Shown: positions 19,985 through 28,351 of the stretch, one piece after another
Layout: each line of letters begins with the position of its first letter
How positions within the stretch are numbered: the first letter of the stretch is position 1
Assembly: GCA_947445115.1 (NCBI GenBank)
Contig: CANFCG010000009.1
Location: 17,412-81,411 of the forward strand
DNA from: Comamonadaceae bacterium
GTDB lineage: Bacteria; Pseudomonadota; Gammaproteobacteria; Burkholderiales; Burkholderiaceae_C
Reading direction: 5' to 3'
DNA: 64,000 nt
Made by a program: the position numbers and the translations under genes
The notes under the pieces: model-generated
Told to the model about the DNA's origin: nothing
Database searches by the model: none
What the model saw: the letters and a program-made list of their open reading frames with translations, nothing else

Positions 19985-20584
19985 TTACTTCTTGTCGAAG
20001 TTGACGGCTGGAGCTTTCGATATTTCCGCTTCATTGGTAACCGTGAAGCTAGGTTTGACGGCGTAGCTCATCACCATGGCGGTGAAGTTGGTGGGAACAC
20101 TGCGGACCAAAATGTTGTAGTTTTGCACGGTTTCAATAAAGCGATTACGTGCTACGGTGATGCGGTTTTCTGTGCCTTCTAACTCCACACGTAAATCATG
20201 GAAAGCCGCATTGGCTTTGAGGTTGGGGTAGTTCTCCGTTACCGCCATCAAGCGCGAGAGCGCGCCGCCCAGCTCGCCTTGTACGGCCTGGAACTTCTTA
20301 AACGCTTCGGGGTTGTTGAGCGTCTCAGGAGACACCTGCATCGCCGTCGCTTTAGAGCGAGCTTCGATGACTTGAGTCAGCGTCGATTGTTCGAAGTTCG
20401 CTTCACCTTTGACCGATGCGACGATGTTAGGAATCAAGTCTGAACGGCGTTGGTATTGATTTAGAACCTCCGCCCAAGCTGACTTGCTTTGTTCGTCCAG
20501 CTTCTGGAAATCGTTATAGCCACAGCCCGTGAGGGTAAGAGCTACAAGCGCAGCAAGAAATACAACAAAGGTGCGGATGATCAT
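19985..20584 (-). CDS. lemA: LemA family lipoprotein
   Basis: A 199-residue LemA-family protein. The N-terminus has a lipobox (LTGCG, Cys about residue 21), so it is probably a lipoprotein facing the periplasm. The body is mostly alpha-helical. Family segments are YNDFQKLDEQSKSAWAEVLN, QYQRRSDLIPNIVASVKG and YPNLKANAAF, then NRFIETVQNYN. It is followed at four bases by a TPM-domain gene, the frequent partner. The adk gene lies 20 bases upstream on the same strand. The function of LemA is not established. Confidence 0.94.
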   Translation of the reverse strand: MIIRTFVVFLAALVALTLTGCGYNDFQKLDEQSKSAWAEVLNQYQRRSDLIPNIVASVKGEANFEQSTLTQVIEARSKATAMQVSPETLNNPEAFKKFQAVQGELGGALSRLMAVTENYPNLKANAAFHDLRVELEGTENRITVARNRFIETVQNYNILVRSVPTNFTAMVMSYAVKPSFTVTNEAEISKAPAVNFDKK

Positions 20585-20604
20585 GGCGAACTCCTAAAAA
20601 TGGT

Positions 20605-21258
<654 letters not shown>

Positions 21259-21334
21259 TCAGAACTTTCTCAGTTTTATTTTTAGATTTTACAAAAATTT
21301 ACACCTTGCAAAGCATAGCACGGACGCACCTCAT

Positions 21335-22135
21335 TTATCTGACAAAAATGGCACGAACTCGCTCCAAGTCTTCCGGTGTATCCACGCCAATGCCCGCAAT
21401 GGCTTCGCTCACGTGCACAGCAATGCGCTCTCCGTGCCACAGAACACGTAGTTGCTCAAGGGCCTCCAGTTGCTCAATCGGGGCTTGTGTCAAGCTTGGA
21501 AATTGTTTTAAAAATCCAACGCGATAGCCATAAATGCCAATATGACGTAGCGGTAGATCGGCCAAACCAACACTCACGGACGCCTTATTGGGCGTGGCCT
21601 GCGGGGTTATTTTTAGTGCCGTGCGTTGGTTGTCGCGGTCATAGGGGATGAGACTTCGGCTGAAGTAGAGCGCTGTGTTTTTAGCATCTAAAACGACTTT
21701 CACAATGTTGGGGTTGTGCCACTCGGATTCGTTTGTGATCGCGTGCGCCGCTGTGCTCATGGCGCAGTCAGGACGGGCAATCAAGCAAGCGGCAACTGCA
21801 TTGATGAGTTCAGGATCAATGAGCGGTTCGTCGCCTTGCACATTGACCACGATGGCATCGTCCGCCAAGCCTAGCTGTAGGCAAGCTTCGGCCAGTCGGT
21901 CACTGCCAGATGGGTGATCGGCCCGAGTCATCACAACGGCGGTTTGATGCGCTTGACAGGCCGCAGAAACGTCTAGGCTATCAGTTGCGACAACCACTTG
22001 TGATGCGTTTGATAGCGTCGCCTGCCGTGCAACGCGCACGATCATCGGCAGACCCGCAATATCAGCCAGCGGCTTGTTTGGCAGGCGCGTCGAGGCAAGT
22101 CTTGCCGGAATGAGGACGGTAAAAGAGGAAGTCAT
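21335..22135 (-). CDS. kdsB: CMP-KDO synthetase
   Basis: KdsB activates KDO with CTP to CMP-KDO for the LPS inner core. I choose ATG 22135 (266 residues) over the in-frame TTG at 22162, because the TTG lies inside the upstream gene and the family N-terminus [19 protein letters not shown] begins right after the ATG. Other motifs are [19 protein letters not shown] and [16 protein letters not shown]. It lies ten bases after the Trm112-like gene and downstream of lpxK, so this run serves LPS assembly. Confidence 0.97.
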   Translation of the reverse strand: MTSSFTVLIPARLASTRLPNKPLADIAGLPMIVRVARQATLSNASQVVVATDSLDVSAACQAHQTAVVMTRADHPSGSDRLAEACLQLGLADDAIVVNVQGDEPLIDPELINAVAACLIARPDCAMSTAAHAITNESEWHNPNIVKVVLDAKNTALYFSRSLIPYDRDNQRTALKITPQATPNKASVSVGLADLPLRHIGIYGYRVGFLKQFPSLTQAPIEQLEALEQLRVLWHGERIAVHVSEAIAGIGVDTPEDLERVRAIFVR

Positions 22136-22145
22136 TGCGGTCAAG

Positions 22146-22334
22146 CTAGCGCTTCTCTTCAATCTCAGCTACCGTTAAGGCCCGAGCTTCGTTTTCTAAC
22201 ATGACGGGAATGCCGTCCCGCACGGGGTAAGCCAAGCGGGCACTATGGCTAACCAGCTCTTGTGTACTCGTGTTGTAACGGAGTGGCCCTTTGGTGACAG
22301 GGCAGACAAGTATTTCTAATAGTTTGGTATCCAT
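22146..22334 (-). CDS. Trm112/YcaR-family small protein
   Basis: A 62-residue protein of the Trm112-like family (YcaR in E. coli), with the family pattern [16 protein letters not shown] near the N-terminus, [10 protein letters not shown] in the middle, and a short acidic C-terminus. In this family one Cys-Pro pair remains of what is a zinc site in eukaryotic Trm112. It sits between lpxK (13 bases upstream) and kdsB, a common arrangement in proteobacteria. Its role in bacteria is not established. Confidence 0.9.
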   Translation of the reverse strand: MDTKLLEILVCPVTKGPLRYNTSTQELVSHSARLAYPVRDGIPVMLENEARALTVAEIEEKR

Positions 22335-22347
22335 GGGTGGTAATCTT

Positions 22348-23322
22348 TTAACGAGTGGTCAGTGCCTTGATCGTAGCGTCAAGGATGGCTAAAAATGTGG
22401 TGTCGAGTTCAACTACGAGTGGTACAGCCAATATCTGCCAAGCCAATGGGGGATAGCTTGCCCACAGTTTGAAAGCATCTTTCTCGGTGCATAACCAAAG
22501 CGCATTTTTATCAGGGGCTGGGCAGAACTTAGTAAAACTGTCGTGATCTGCATATGCCGTGGCGGAAGCAAGTTGAAGTCCTTTGCCACGTAGCATGTCA
22601 AAAAATGTGTCTGGTTTTGCGATGCCAGCGATGGCGTGTAGCGGTCTGTCACTTAAGGTGAGTAGACCAGCCAGCGGATGCAGATGCCCGGTGTTGTCAA
22701 TGGCATGGTCGGCTAGACGCCTAGGTACGCTTTGCAGCGTTAGATGAATGGGGCTGAGCGCCTTGCGTGGCCAAGGCTCGCGTAGAGGCCCCGCAGGCAA
22801 CAACCAGTTGTTGCCCGTGCCGCGTTCGTCAAAGACGACAACCTCGACGTCGCGTCCCAGCGCTCGGTGTTGCAACCCGTCGTCACTCACAATGACGTTG
22901 CACTCTGGATGCCCTGCTAGCAATACCTTGGCAGCCTGTACTCGGTCGCAAGCCACGGCCACTGGCACTTTGCAGACATGCGCCATTAAAAGTGGCTCGT
23001 CGCCCACGTCCAAAGCGCTGTTGCTCGTAGTGACGAGCTGACAATCTTTAGCCTTGCGACCATAGCCACGCGAGACAACGCCTGGCTTGTAGCCCATAGC
23101 TAGCAAGCGTTGCACGAGCTCTATGACGATGGGTGTCTTTCCCACACCGCCCGCCATCACGTTGCCGACGATGACAACAGGGACAGATAGCTTGTGCGTT
23201 TTAAAAACGCTCCAGTCGTAGAACTTGGCGCGAATAAAGCGGATGCAGCCGTAGATCTTTGAGATTGGCCAAAGCAAGAGAGCAACAGGATGACGGTGGC
23301 TTTGCCAGTGACGTGGGGGCAT
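22348..23322 (-). CDS. lpxK: Tetraacyldisaccharide 4'-kinase
   Basis: LpxK phosphorylates the 4' position of the lipid A disaccharide at the inner membrane. The product has 324 residues. An N-terminal hydrophobic segment (about 13-30) fits membrane association. The P-loop [15 protein letters not shown] is near residue 50. [28 protein letters not shown] and the GPLREP segment follow and are family signatures. It follows exbD by 17 bases on the same strand and uses the product of lpxB at 16107. Confidence 0.97.
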   Translation of the reverse strand: MPPRHWQSHRHPVALLLWPISKIYGCIRFIRAKFYDWSVFKTHKLSVPVVIVGNVMAGGVGKTPIVIELVQRLLAMGYKPGVVSRGYGRKAKDCQLVTTSNSALDVGDEPLLMAHVCKVPVAVACDRVQAAKVLLAGHPECNVIVSDDGLQHRALGRDVEVVVFDERGTGNNWLLPAGPLREPWPRKALSPIHLTLQSVPRRLADHAIDNTGHLHPLAGLLTLSDRPLHAIAGIAKPDTFFDMLRGKGLQLASATAYADHDSFTKFCPAPDKNALWLCTEKDAFKLWASYPPLAWQILAVPLVVELDTTFLAILDATIKALTTR

Positions 23323-23339
23323 GGGTGACTAGGTGTTTG

Positions 23340-23756
23340 TTATTGGCTTTGCTGCGCAGCAAAAGTGACTTGTGACAAGCCAGCGGCTCTGGCGGCTTCC
23401 ATTACCGTCATCACCGATTGGTGGCTTGCCAGTGCATCCGCGCTAATGATGACGACCGTATTTTTAGCGTCACCAGAGGCTTGTAGCAGCAATTGCTTGA
23501 CTGGCTCCAAGCCTTTGCCTTCCACGGGTTGCTTGCCTACGGCGTAGCGACCATCGCTACCCACGGACACAATGATTTCTTTGGGGTAATCTTTAGCTTG
23601 CCCACTGTCGGCGGTCGGGAGTTTGACCTGTAGCTCGGTGAACTTGCTGTACGTAGTCGAGAGCATCAAAAAAATGAGCACCACAAGGAGCACGTCGATA
23701 AACGGGATCAAATTGATCTCGGGCTCGTCCGTTTTACCGCGTTTAGAAAAATTCAT
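23340..23756 (-). CDS. exbD: ExbD/TolR family biopolymer transport protein
   Basis: A 138-residue single-span membrane protein of the ExbD/TolR family. EPEINLIPFIDVLLVVLIFL shows the short cytoplasmic tail and transmembrane helix with the conserved membrane Asp used for proton flow. The rest is a periplasmic domain. It pairs with the ExbB-type gene 17 bases upstream to drive TonB- or Tol-type energy transfer to the outer membrane. No TonB gene is adjacent, so the partner cannot be read here. Confidence 0.94.
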   Translation of the reverse strand: MNFSKRGKTDEPEINLIPFIDVLLVVLIFLMLSTTYSKFTELQVKLPTADSGQAKDYPKEIIVSVGSDGRYAVGKQPVEGKGLEPVKQLLLQASGDAKNTVVIISADALASHQSVMTVMEAARAAGLSQVTFAAQQSQ

Positions 23757-23773
23757 AGGGCTCTTGCAATGGT

Positions 23774-24409
23774 TTACTCTGGACGGCAGTGCACTTTGAT
23801 GTGCTGATAGAAACGTTCGCTGGATTGCTCAAGCGACAGCGCCATTGCGTCAGATTTTGCTTTGAAGTAGCGCCAAAAAATAAGGCAAGGAATTGCCACG
23901 ATGAGGCCAAAGGCTGTGTTGTACAGTGCGACTGAAATGCCGTGCGCCAGCATGGCGGGATTGGTACCAGTCGACGCGCCCGTGGGGTTTTGCGCGCCAA
24001 AAATCTCAATCATGCCGATGACCGTGCCTAGCAATCCCAGTAGCGGGGCAACGGAGGCAATGGTTGCCAATGCTGAGAGGTATTTTTCTAGCGTCTGCAC
24101 GCCGTGACGCCCTGCAACCTCAATCGCGCTTTTTAGTCCTTCTGGGTTAGGGCGAGGTTGCGCCAAAAGCGCACGGAAGCCCGATGCGAGCACCATGCCG
24201 AGCACCGAGCTATCCTCCATCTGCTGAATGGTTTCAGGTGCGGGGAGATTTGGGCGCGAAATACTCATTGCTTCATCCAATAATTTAGGTGGCGCAATAC
24301 GCTTGCCACGAAAAAACATAAAGCGCTCAAAAACCAAGGCCAATGCGACAATGGAGCAAATCACCAAAGGCCAAATCGGCCAGCCCGCTGCTTGAAGAAT
24401 AGTGAGCAA
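23774..24409 (-). CDS. exbB: ExbB/TolQ family proton-channel protein
   Basis: A 211-residue membrane protein of the MotA/TolQ/ExbB family with an N-terminal helix (about 10-30) and two further helices (about 120-145 and 160-185). The core GLLGTVIGMIEIFGA and the segment ISVALYNTAFGLIVAIPCLI are the family signatures. The start is TTG at 24409, seven bases after GGAG; no in-frame ATG lies nearby. It is the first gene of the minus-strand run exbB-exbD-lpxK-Trm112-kdsB-adk and diverges from xseA across 58 bases. Confidence 0.93.
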   Translation of the reverse strand: MLTILQAAGWPIWPLVICSIVALALVFERFMFFRGKRIAPPKLLDEAMSISRPNLPAPETIQQMEDSSVLGMVLASGFRALLAQPRPNPEGLKSAIEVAGRHGVQTLEKYLSALATIASVAPLLGLLGTVIGMIEIFGAQNPTGASTGTNPAMLAHGISVALYNTAFGLIVAIPCLIFWRYFKAKSDAMALSLEQSSERFYQHIKVHCRPE

Positions 24410-24467
24410 AGTTGTCTCCGTTAAAAATAGCTGCCAAATTAATACCTAAATACTTGCCAATTCTCGC

Positions 24468-25739
24468 ATGACATCCTTTGATCTTTTTGCAGAGCCTGAA
24501 CCTGTACCTCCCGTCGTGGTCTCAAGCCGGTCCGTAGTCGTGCCGATGCAGCGCCAAGCTTGGCGCGTTGGGGCACTCTGTCTTGCGATTGCGGATAGCT
24601 TGCAGGCACGGTTTAATCCCGTCACGGTGCGCGGAGAGATCTCTAATTTCTCCCGCGCCTCCAGCGGACACTGCTACTTTACGCTCAAAGACGAGGCAGG
24701 GCAGCTGCGCGCAGCCATGTTTAAACGCGCCGCTACTAGTTTGAATTTCGCTGCACAAGACGGGCAGCAAGTTGAAGTGACGGGCAAGCTTGGGGTATAT
24801 GAGCAGCGCGGGGAGTTGCAATTGGTTGTGGAGTCAATGACTCGCGTCGGGCAGGGCTCGCTTTTGGAGGCGTTTATGCGCCTAAAAGCAAAACTAGATG
24901 CTGCAGGACTTTTTTCGTCTGAGCGCAAAAAGCCGATAAGCCTGTATCCACGCGGCATTGGCGTAGTCACCTCGCCAAGCTCTGCCGCATGGCACGATGT
25001 GATGACCGCTTTGCAAAGGCGCGTGCCGCATATCCCCGTGATGCTTTCTCCGTCTGCTGTCCAAGGTGTCGATGCACCAGCCGTGTTGGCTGCGGCGCTG
25101 AATCTGCTGTACGAGCAAATTGACGAAGGCAAGGCGCAGCTTGATGTGATTTTACTGGTGCGCGGAGGTGGCTCGCTAGAAGATCTATGGGCGTTTAACG
25201 ATGAGCAGCTGGCATACACCATTGCCCAAAGCCCTGTCCCCGTGATTTGCGGCGTGGGGCATGAAACCGATTTTTCAATTGCCGATTTTGTCGCAGACGT
25301 ACGAGCGCCTACGCCAACAGCCGCCGCGGAGCTTTGCGCAGCGCCTGTCTCGCAGGCCTTATCGATATTGACTTTGCAGGTTGTCAGGCTGCAAAGCACC
25401 ATGCGGCAAGGCTTGGAGCGAAGAGAGCAGATGTTGGATGTGGCGACAAGACGGCTTATGCAGCCTAGCGATCAACTACGCAAGCAATTTGACAGACTTC
25501 ATCAGTTTGGTCATCGACTCCAGTTAGTCGTTCAAGCGCAGATGCAAAAACAGCAGAGCACTCTCGTGCAGTGTCAGACGCGCCTCGGTCTATTGCATCC
25601 GAAAAAAGTGCTGGATCGCGGCTTTGCTTGGGTCAGTGATGAGGCTGGACATGTCGTGAAGGATGTAGCAGCGCTTCACGTAGGACAAGTGTTGGCATTG
25701 CATCTCGCTAAAGGTGTGCGGCAGGTCAATGTGGTTTAA
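24468..25739 (+). CDS. xseA: Exodeoxyribonuclease VII large subunit
   Basis: XseA is the catalytic subunit of ExoVII, which degrades single-stranded DNA from either end. The product has 423 residues. The N-terminal OB fold carries VTVRGEISNFSRASSGHCYF. The nuclease domain has YPRGIGVVTSPSSAAWHD, LLVRGGGSLEDLWAFNDE, VICGVGHETDFSIADFVAD and RAPTPTAAAEL, and a coiled-coil C-terminal region follows. The small subunit gene xseB is not adjacent. The gene has its own terminator 17 bases after the stop. Confidence 0.97.
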   Translation: MTSFDLFAEPEPVPPVVVSSRSVVVPMQRQAWRVGALCLAIADSLQARFNPVTVRGEISNFSRASSGHCYFTLKDEAGQLRAAMFKRAATSLNFAAQDGQQVEVTGKLGVYEQRGELQLVVESMTRVGQGSLLEAFMRLKAKLDAAGLFSSERKKPISLYPRGIGVVTSPSSAAWHDVMTALQRRVPHIPVMLSPSAVQGVDAPAVLAAALNLLYEQIDEGKAQLDVILLVRGGGSLEDLWAFNDEQLAYTIAQSPVPVICGVGHETDFSIADFVADVRAPTPTAAAELCAAPVSQALSILTLQVVRLQSTMRQGLERREQMLDVATRRLMQPSDQLRKQFDRLHQFGHRLQLVVQAQMQKQQSTLVQCQTRLGLLHPKKVLDRGFAWVSDEAGHVVKDVAALHVGQVLALHLAKGVRQVNVV

Positions 25740-25755
25740 CTAAGATTTACGCTAT

Positions 25756-25784
25756 AAAAAAGCCGCTCATGGAGCGGCTTTTTT
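25756..25784. terminator. Rho-independent terminator after xseA
   Basis: Six A, stem GCCGCTC, loop ATG, GAGCGGC, six T. It is symmetric and lies between the convergent xseA and the PuuD-like gene, so it can end both transcripts. Confidence 0.92.
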
Positions 25785-25811
25785 ATTAAGACACAGACAG
25801 ACGCCGAGTTA

Positions 25812-26378
25812 TTAAAAACTGCCGTAGCGCTGCGCAACCATGCAAAAGATCATTGGGATGGATAGCATTGTGTTAAAGCGAGAAGTGAGCATCGCCATGC
25901 GCGCAGCTTTTGCTTTTTCAGCAGCTTCAACAACCACAATGCCTAGCGCTTTCTTTTGGTTTGGCCAAATGATGAACCACACATTGAAAGCCATCAAAAG
26001 CGCCAGCCACATGCCAAGACCGATAGGGGTAAACGGTTGGAAGGTCAGTGCAGCCATCAAATAGCCCGAAGTTGCGGCGACCAATAAGCCAGTCACGACA
26101 GTTGCAAGCGCAGCCCAGCGGAACCAAAACAACGCCGTCGGTGCAATGACTTTGCTAATGGCTGGTTTTTGGTCATCAGGAATTTTTGGCATAGAGGGAA
26201 TTTGCACAAAATTGAAATACCAAAGCAAGCCAATCCACATCACAGCAGAGATAACGTGCAATGACATTGCAATGCCTGCATGATTGACTTTTCCGCCTGT
26301 TGCAAGCAACAAGATTAAAGCCAAGATGGCAACGCCCGCTAAAACGGTACGGCCTAGAGATTGAAAAATAGCACCCAT
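25812..26378 (-). CDS. PuuD-like (urate oxidase N-terminal) membrane protein
   Basis: A 188-residue integral membrane protein with about five hydrophobic segments. HVISAVMWIGLLWYFNFVQI, ALFWFRWAALATVVTGLLVA and FNVWFIIWPNQKKALG resemble the membrane part of PuuD-type urate hydroxylases. In those proteins a cytochrome c domain follows, and here it is absent (no CxxCH). Two His residues (in VNHAGIAMSLHVISA) could be haem or metal ligands. It is a single gene, with xseA converging on it. Stand-alone copies of this domain have no established activity, so the substrate is unknown. Confidence 0.65.
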   Translation of the reverse strand: MGAIFQSLGRTVLAGVAILALILLLATGGKVNHAGIAMSLHVISAVMWIGLLWYFNFVQIPSMPKIPDDQKPAISKVIAPTALFWFRWAALATVVTGLLVAATSGYLMAALTFQPFTPIGLGMWLALLMAFNVWFIIWPNQKKALGIVVVEAAEKAKAARMAMLTSRFNTMLSIPMIFCMVAQRYGSF

Positions 26379-26468
26379 GTGAGTCTCCTAAAAAAATCGA
26401 AAGATTGAAAAACGAACCGATTAATTCTAGGGGGTTTCCGAGCGGTTGTCAGAAACTAGGGTTTAGAT

Positions 26469-26918
26469 TTAAGGTTGAAAGGGTGCGCCGCCCAGTTTCG
26501 TGCCTGCTTTAAGGCCTTTTTTGACAAACCAGCCTTGATTCATCTCCAAGACAAAGCGAACTGGCTTGACTGAACAATGCGAGTTCGTGGTTTGAGGTTG
26601 CATATCGACCAAGTTGACGATCACGCCATCGTCAGCGACAAATGCCGCAGTCAGTGGTAGCAGCGTATTTTTCATCCAAAAGCACTGCTTGCTAGGCTCT
26701 TCGAAGATAAAGAGCATGCCTTCTGACGGAGGCATGACAGAACGAAACATCAGTCCGATTTCACGTTGCTCTGGTGTTTGAGCAACTTGGGCATTAATTT
26801 GGAACATGCCAGCGGCAAGTGCTGTCCTTTGCAGCTGCATCTGTGGCGTTTGAGCCAAGCTTGCTATCGAAGTCCAGACAAGATTAGATGCGAGAAGAAT
26901 TGAGTAGATTTTTTTCAT
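26469..26918 (-). CDS. DUF192 exported protein
   Basis: A 149-residue protein with a signal peptide (about 1-22, ending SLAQT) and a DUF192 domain. The domain is marked by AQTPEQREIGLMFRSVMPPS, GMLFIFEEPSKQCFWMKNT and LEMNQGWFVKKGLKAGTKLG. Proteins of this family are small, often exported, and of unknown function. The gene lies 65 bases after the Ala/Lys-rich gene, with a terminator between them, so it probably has its own promoter. Confidence 0.9.
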   Translation of the reverse strand: MKKIYSILLASNLVWTSIASLAQTPQMQLQRTALAAGMFQINAQVAQTPEQREIGLMFRSVMPPSEGMLFIFEEPSKQCFWMKNTLLPLTAAFVADDGVIVNLVDMQPQTTNSHCSVKPVRFVLEMNQGWFVKKGLKAGTKLGGAPFQP

Positions 26919-26935
26919 ACAAGAATGATAGGCGT

Positions 26936-26971
26936 AAAAAAACCGCCGACTCTCGCGAGTGGCGGTTTTTT
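26936..26971. terminator. Rho-independent terminator after the Ala/Lys-rich gene
   Basis: A-run, outer stem CCGCC/GGCGG, an unpaired G, inner stem ACTC/GAGT with loop TCGC, then six T. It lies 13 bases downstream of the Ala/Lys-rich gene on its strand and separates it from the DUF192 gene. Confidence 0.88.
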
Positions 26972-26983
26972 GCTTTGGGCGAA

Positions 26984-27259
26984 TTACTTCGCAGCAGCAG
27001 GAGCGGCAGCAGCTTTGTCAGCAGATGCTTTCTTAGTTGCTTTTTTAGCGGCTTTCTTTTCTGCTTTAGCGGCTTTCTTTTCTGCTTTAGCAGCAGCTTT
27101 GTCGTCTGCCTTAGCAGCAGGAGCGGCAGCAGCTGGCTTAGCAGCAGCAGGAGCTGCAGCAGCAGCAGGAGCTGGCTTAGCAGCAGCAGCTGGAGCGTCA
27201 GCAGCGAAAGTTGTAGCAGCGAAGAGACCAGCAACCAAAGCGGCGATGAGTTTGTTCAT
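26984..27259 (-). CDS. Small Ala/Lys-rich exported protein
   Basis: A 91-residue protein I cannot assign to a family. Residues 1-20 form a clear signal peptide (ALVAGLFAATTFA then ADAP). The mature part is almost only Ala, Lys and Pro: a Pro/Ala half (about 21-50), then a Lys-rich half with KAEKKAAKAEKKAAKKATKK, and a final Ala/Pro tail. There is no Cys, Trp, Tyr or Met after the signal. It looks like the tail of histone H1 but should be periplasmic. It has its own terminator and probably its own promoter, so it is likely monocistronic. Composition alone could mislead, but the signal peptide, start and terminator support a real gene. Confidence 0.75.
   Translation of the reverse strand: MNKLIAALVAGLFAATTFAADAPAAAAKPAPAAAAAPAAAKPAAAAPAAKADDKAAAKAEKKAAKAEKKAAKKATKKASADKAAAAPAAAK
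27047..27088. repeat. Two identical 21-base tandem units in the Ala/Lys-rich gene
   Basis: Units at 27047-27067 and 27068-27088 are identical (each begins AGCGGCTTTC). Each encodes seven residues of the KAEKKAA type on the minus strand. Being a multiple of three, gain or loss of units would keep the frame. Confidence 0.85.
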
Positions 27260-27406
27260 GATGAGTTTCCTTTAATTAACGTTACTTAAAAAATCCCCCA
27301 AAAAATTTCGGAGGTAGTGCTCTAACGGCGGCAAAAAAGCTTTGGTTGACAGCGGGGCAAATTATATTTGATAAAAGATGTCATCTCCCCTTGGTAATAA
27401 ATTAAA

Positions 27407-28240
27407 TTAGTACACCAATCGCTCGGGTTTGAGCTCTTGCAAGATGGTCGTGGCGATTTCTTCAATTGATTTGGTCGTAGTCGATAGCCAGCGGATGCCG
27501 GCTCGCCGCATCATCGCCTCTGCCTCTGCCACTTCCATGCGGCAATTGGCGAGATCTGCATAGCGCGAGTTAGGGCGGCGTTCATTCCTGATTTCACTCA
27601 GACGAACGGGTTGAATTGTCAGGCCAAAGAGTTTTTTCTTATGTGGCATTAAGGCGGGCGGCAGGTGCTGCCGCTCAAAATCCTCTGGGATAAGGGGGTA
27701 ATTACTTGCTTTGAGTCCATACTGCATAGCCAAATACAGTGATGTGGGTGTTTTTCCACTACGGCTTACGCCTACCAAAATGACATCAGATTGCTCTAAG
27801 TCGGTATTGCTTTGTCCATCATCGTGAGCAAGACTAAAGTTAATGGCCTCAATTCGATCGTTGTAAGCCTTGCTTTTGCTCACATCGCTAAATCGCCCAA
27901 TTCGATGATTGCTTTTGATTCCCAGCTCAGCCTCAAGTGGGTTGACGAACGTGCCAAACATATCAAGCATCATGCATTTTTGCTTACAACCCTCGTTGAT
28001 AACCTGGAGTACCTCCATATTGACTAGGGTTGTAAATACAATGGGTTTGCTGTCGTCGCCATCACTATCGGCCGTTCGATTTATTTCTCGAACAGCCTGG
28101 TAGGCCTTCTCCACCGTATCAGTAAATGGAAGTCGAATATGAATGGTATCGATCGCAAATTGGGCAAGAATCGCATTACCGAAAGTTTCTGCCGTAATGC
28201 CAGTGCCATCGGATACGAAAAAGATAGTTCTATTGCTCAT
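27407..28240 (-). CDS. ppsR: PEP synthetase regulatory kinase/pyrophosphorylase
   Basis: PpsR (DUF299 family) switches PEP synthetase off by ADP-dependent phosphorylation of a Thr and on again by phosphate-dependent removal. The product has 277 residues. The N-terminus [21 protein letters not shown] and the P-loop [15 protein letters not shown] are diagnostic. [14 protein letters not shown] in the middle is also typical. It diverges from ppsA, its target, across 111 bases, so the pair is very probably a functional unit controlling gluconeogenic flux. Confidence 0.97.
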   Translation of the reverse strand: MSNRTIFFVSDGTGITAETFGNAILAQFAIDTIHIRLPFTDTVEKAYQAVREINRTADSDGDDSKPIVFTTLVNMEVLQVINEGCKQKCMMLDMFGTFVNPLEAELGIKSNHRIGRFSDVSKSKAYNDRIEAINFSLAHDDGQSNTDLEQSDVILVGVSRSGKTPTSLYLAMQYGLKASNYPLIPEDFERQHLPPALMPHKKKLFGLTIQPVRLSEIRNERRPNSRYADLANCRMEVAEAEAMMRRAGIRWLSTTTKSIEEIATTILQELKPERLVY

Positions 28241-28351
28241 GGTGTGTTTTATTAATCTCCCAATCTTCTCGTTTTGACGCTGCCCGAGTCTACAATAACT
28301 GCGTCGTTTGGCTATTTTTTGTTTTTTTCTTATTTATTTATGGGCCTCAAT

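Noticed and set aside
24674..25402. 242-residue open frame on the minus strand
   Set aside because: It is the antisense of xseA, with Ser/Cys-rich nonsense sequence and no domain.
26888..27289. 133-residue Ser/Cys/Phe-rich frame on the plus strand
   Set aside because: It is the antisense of the repeat-rich Ala/Lys gene. The minus-strand frame has a signal peptide, RBS and terminator; this one has none.
27343..27366. Plus-strand promoter with TTGACA
   Set aside because: TTGACA at 27343 has no proper -10 at 16-18 bases, and plus-strand transcription would run antisense into ppsR.
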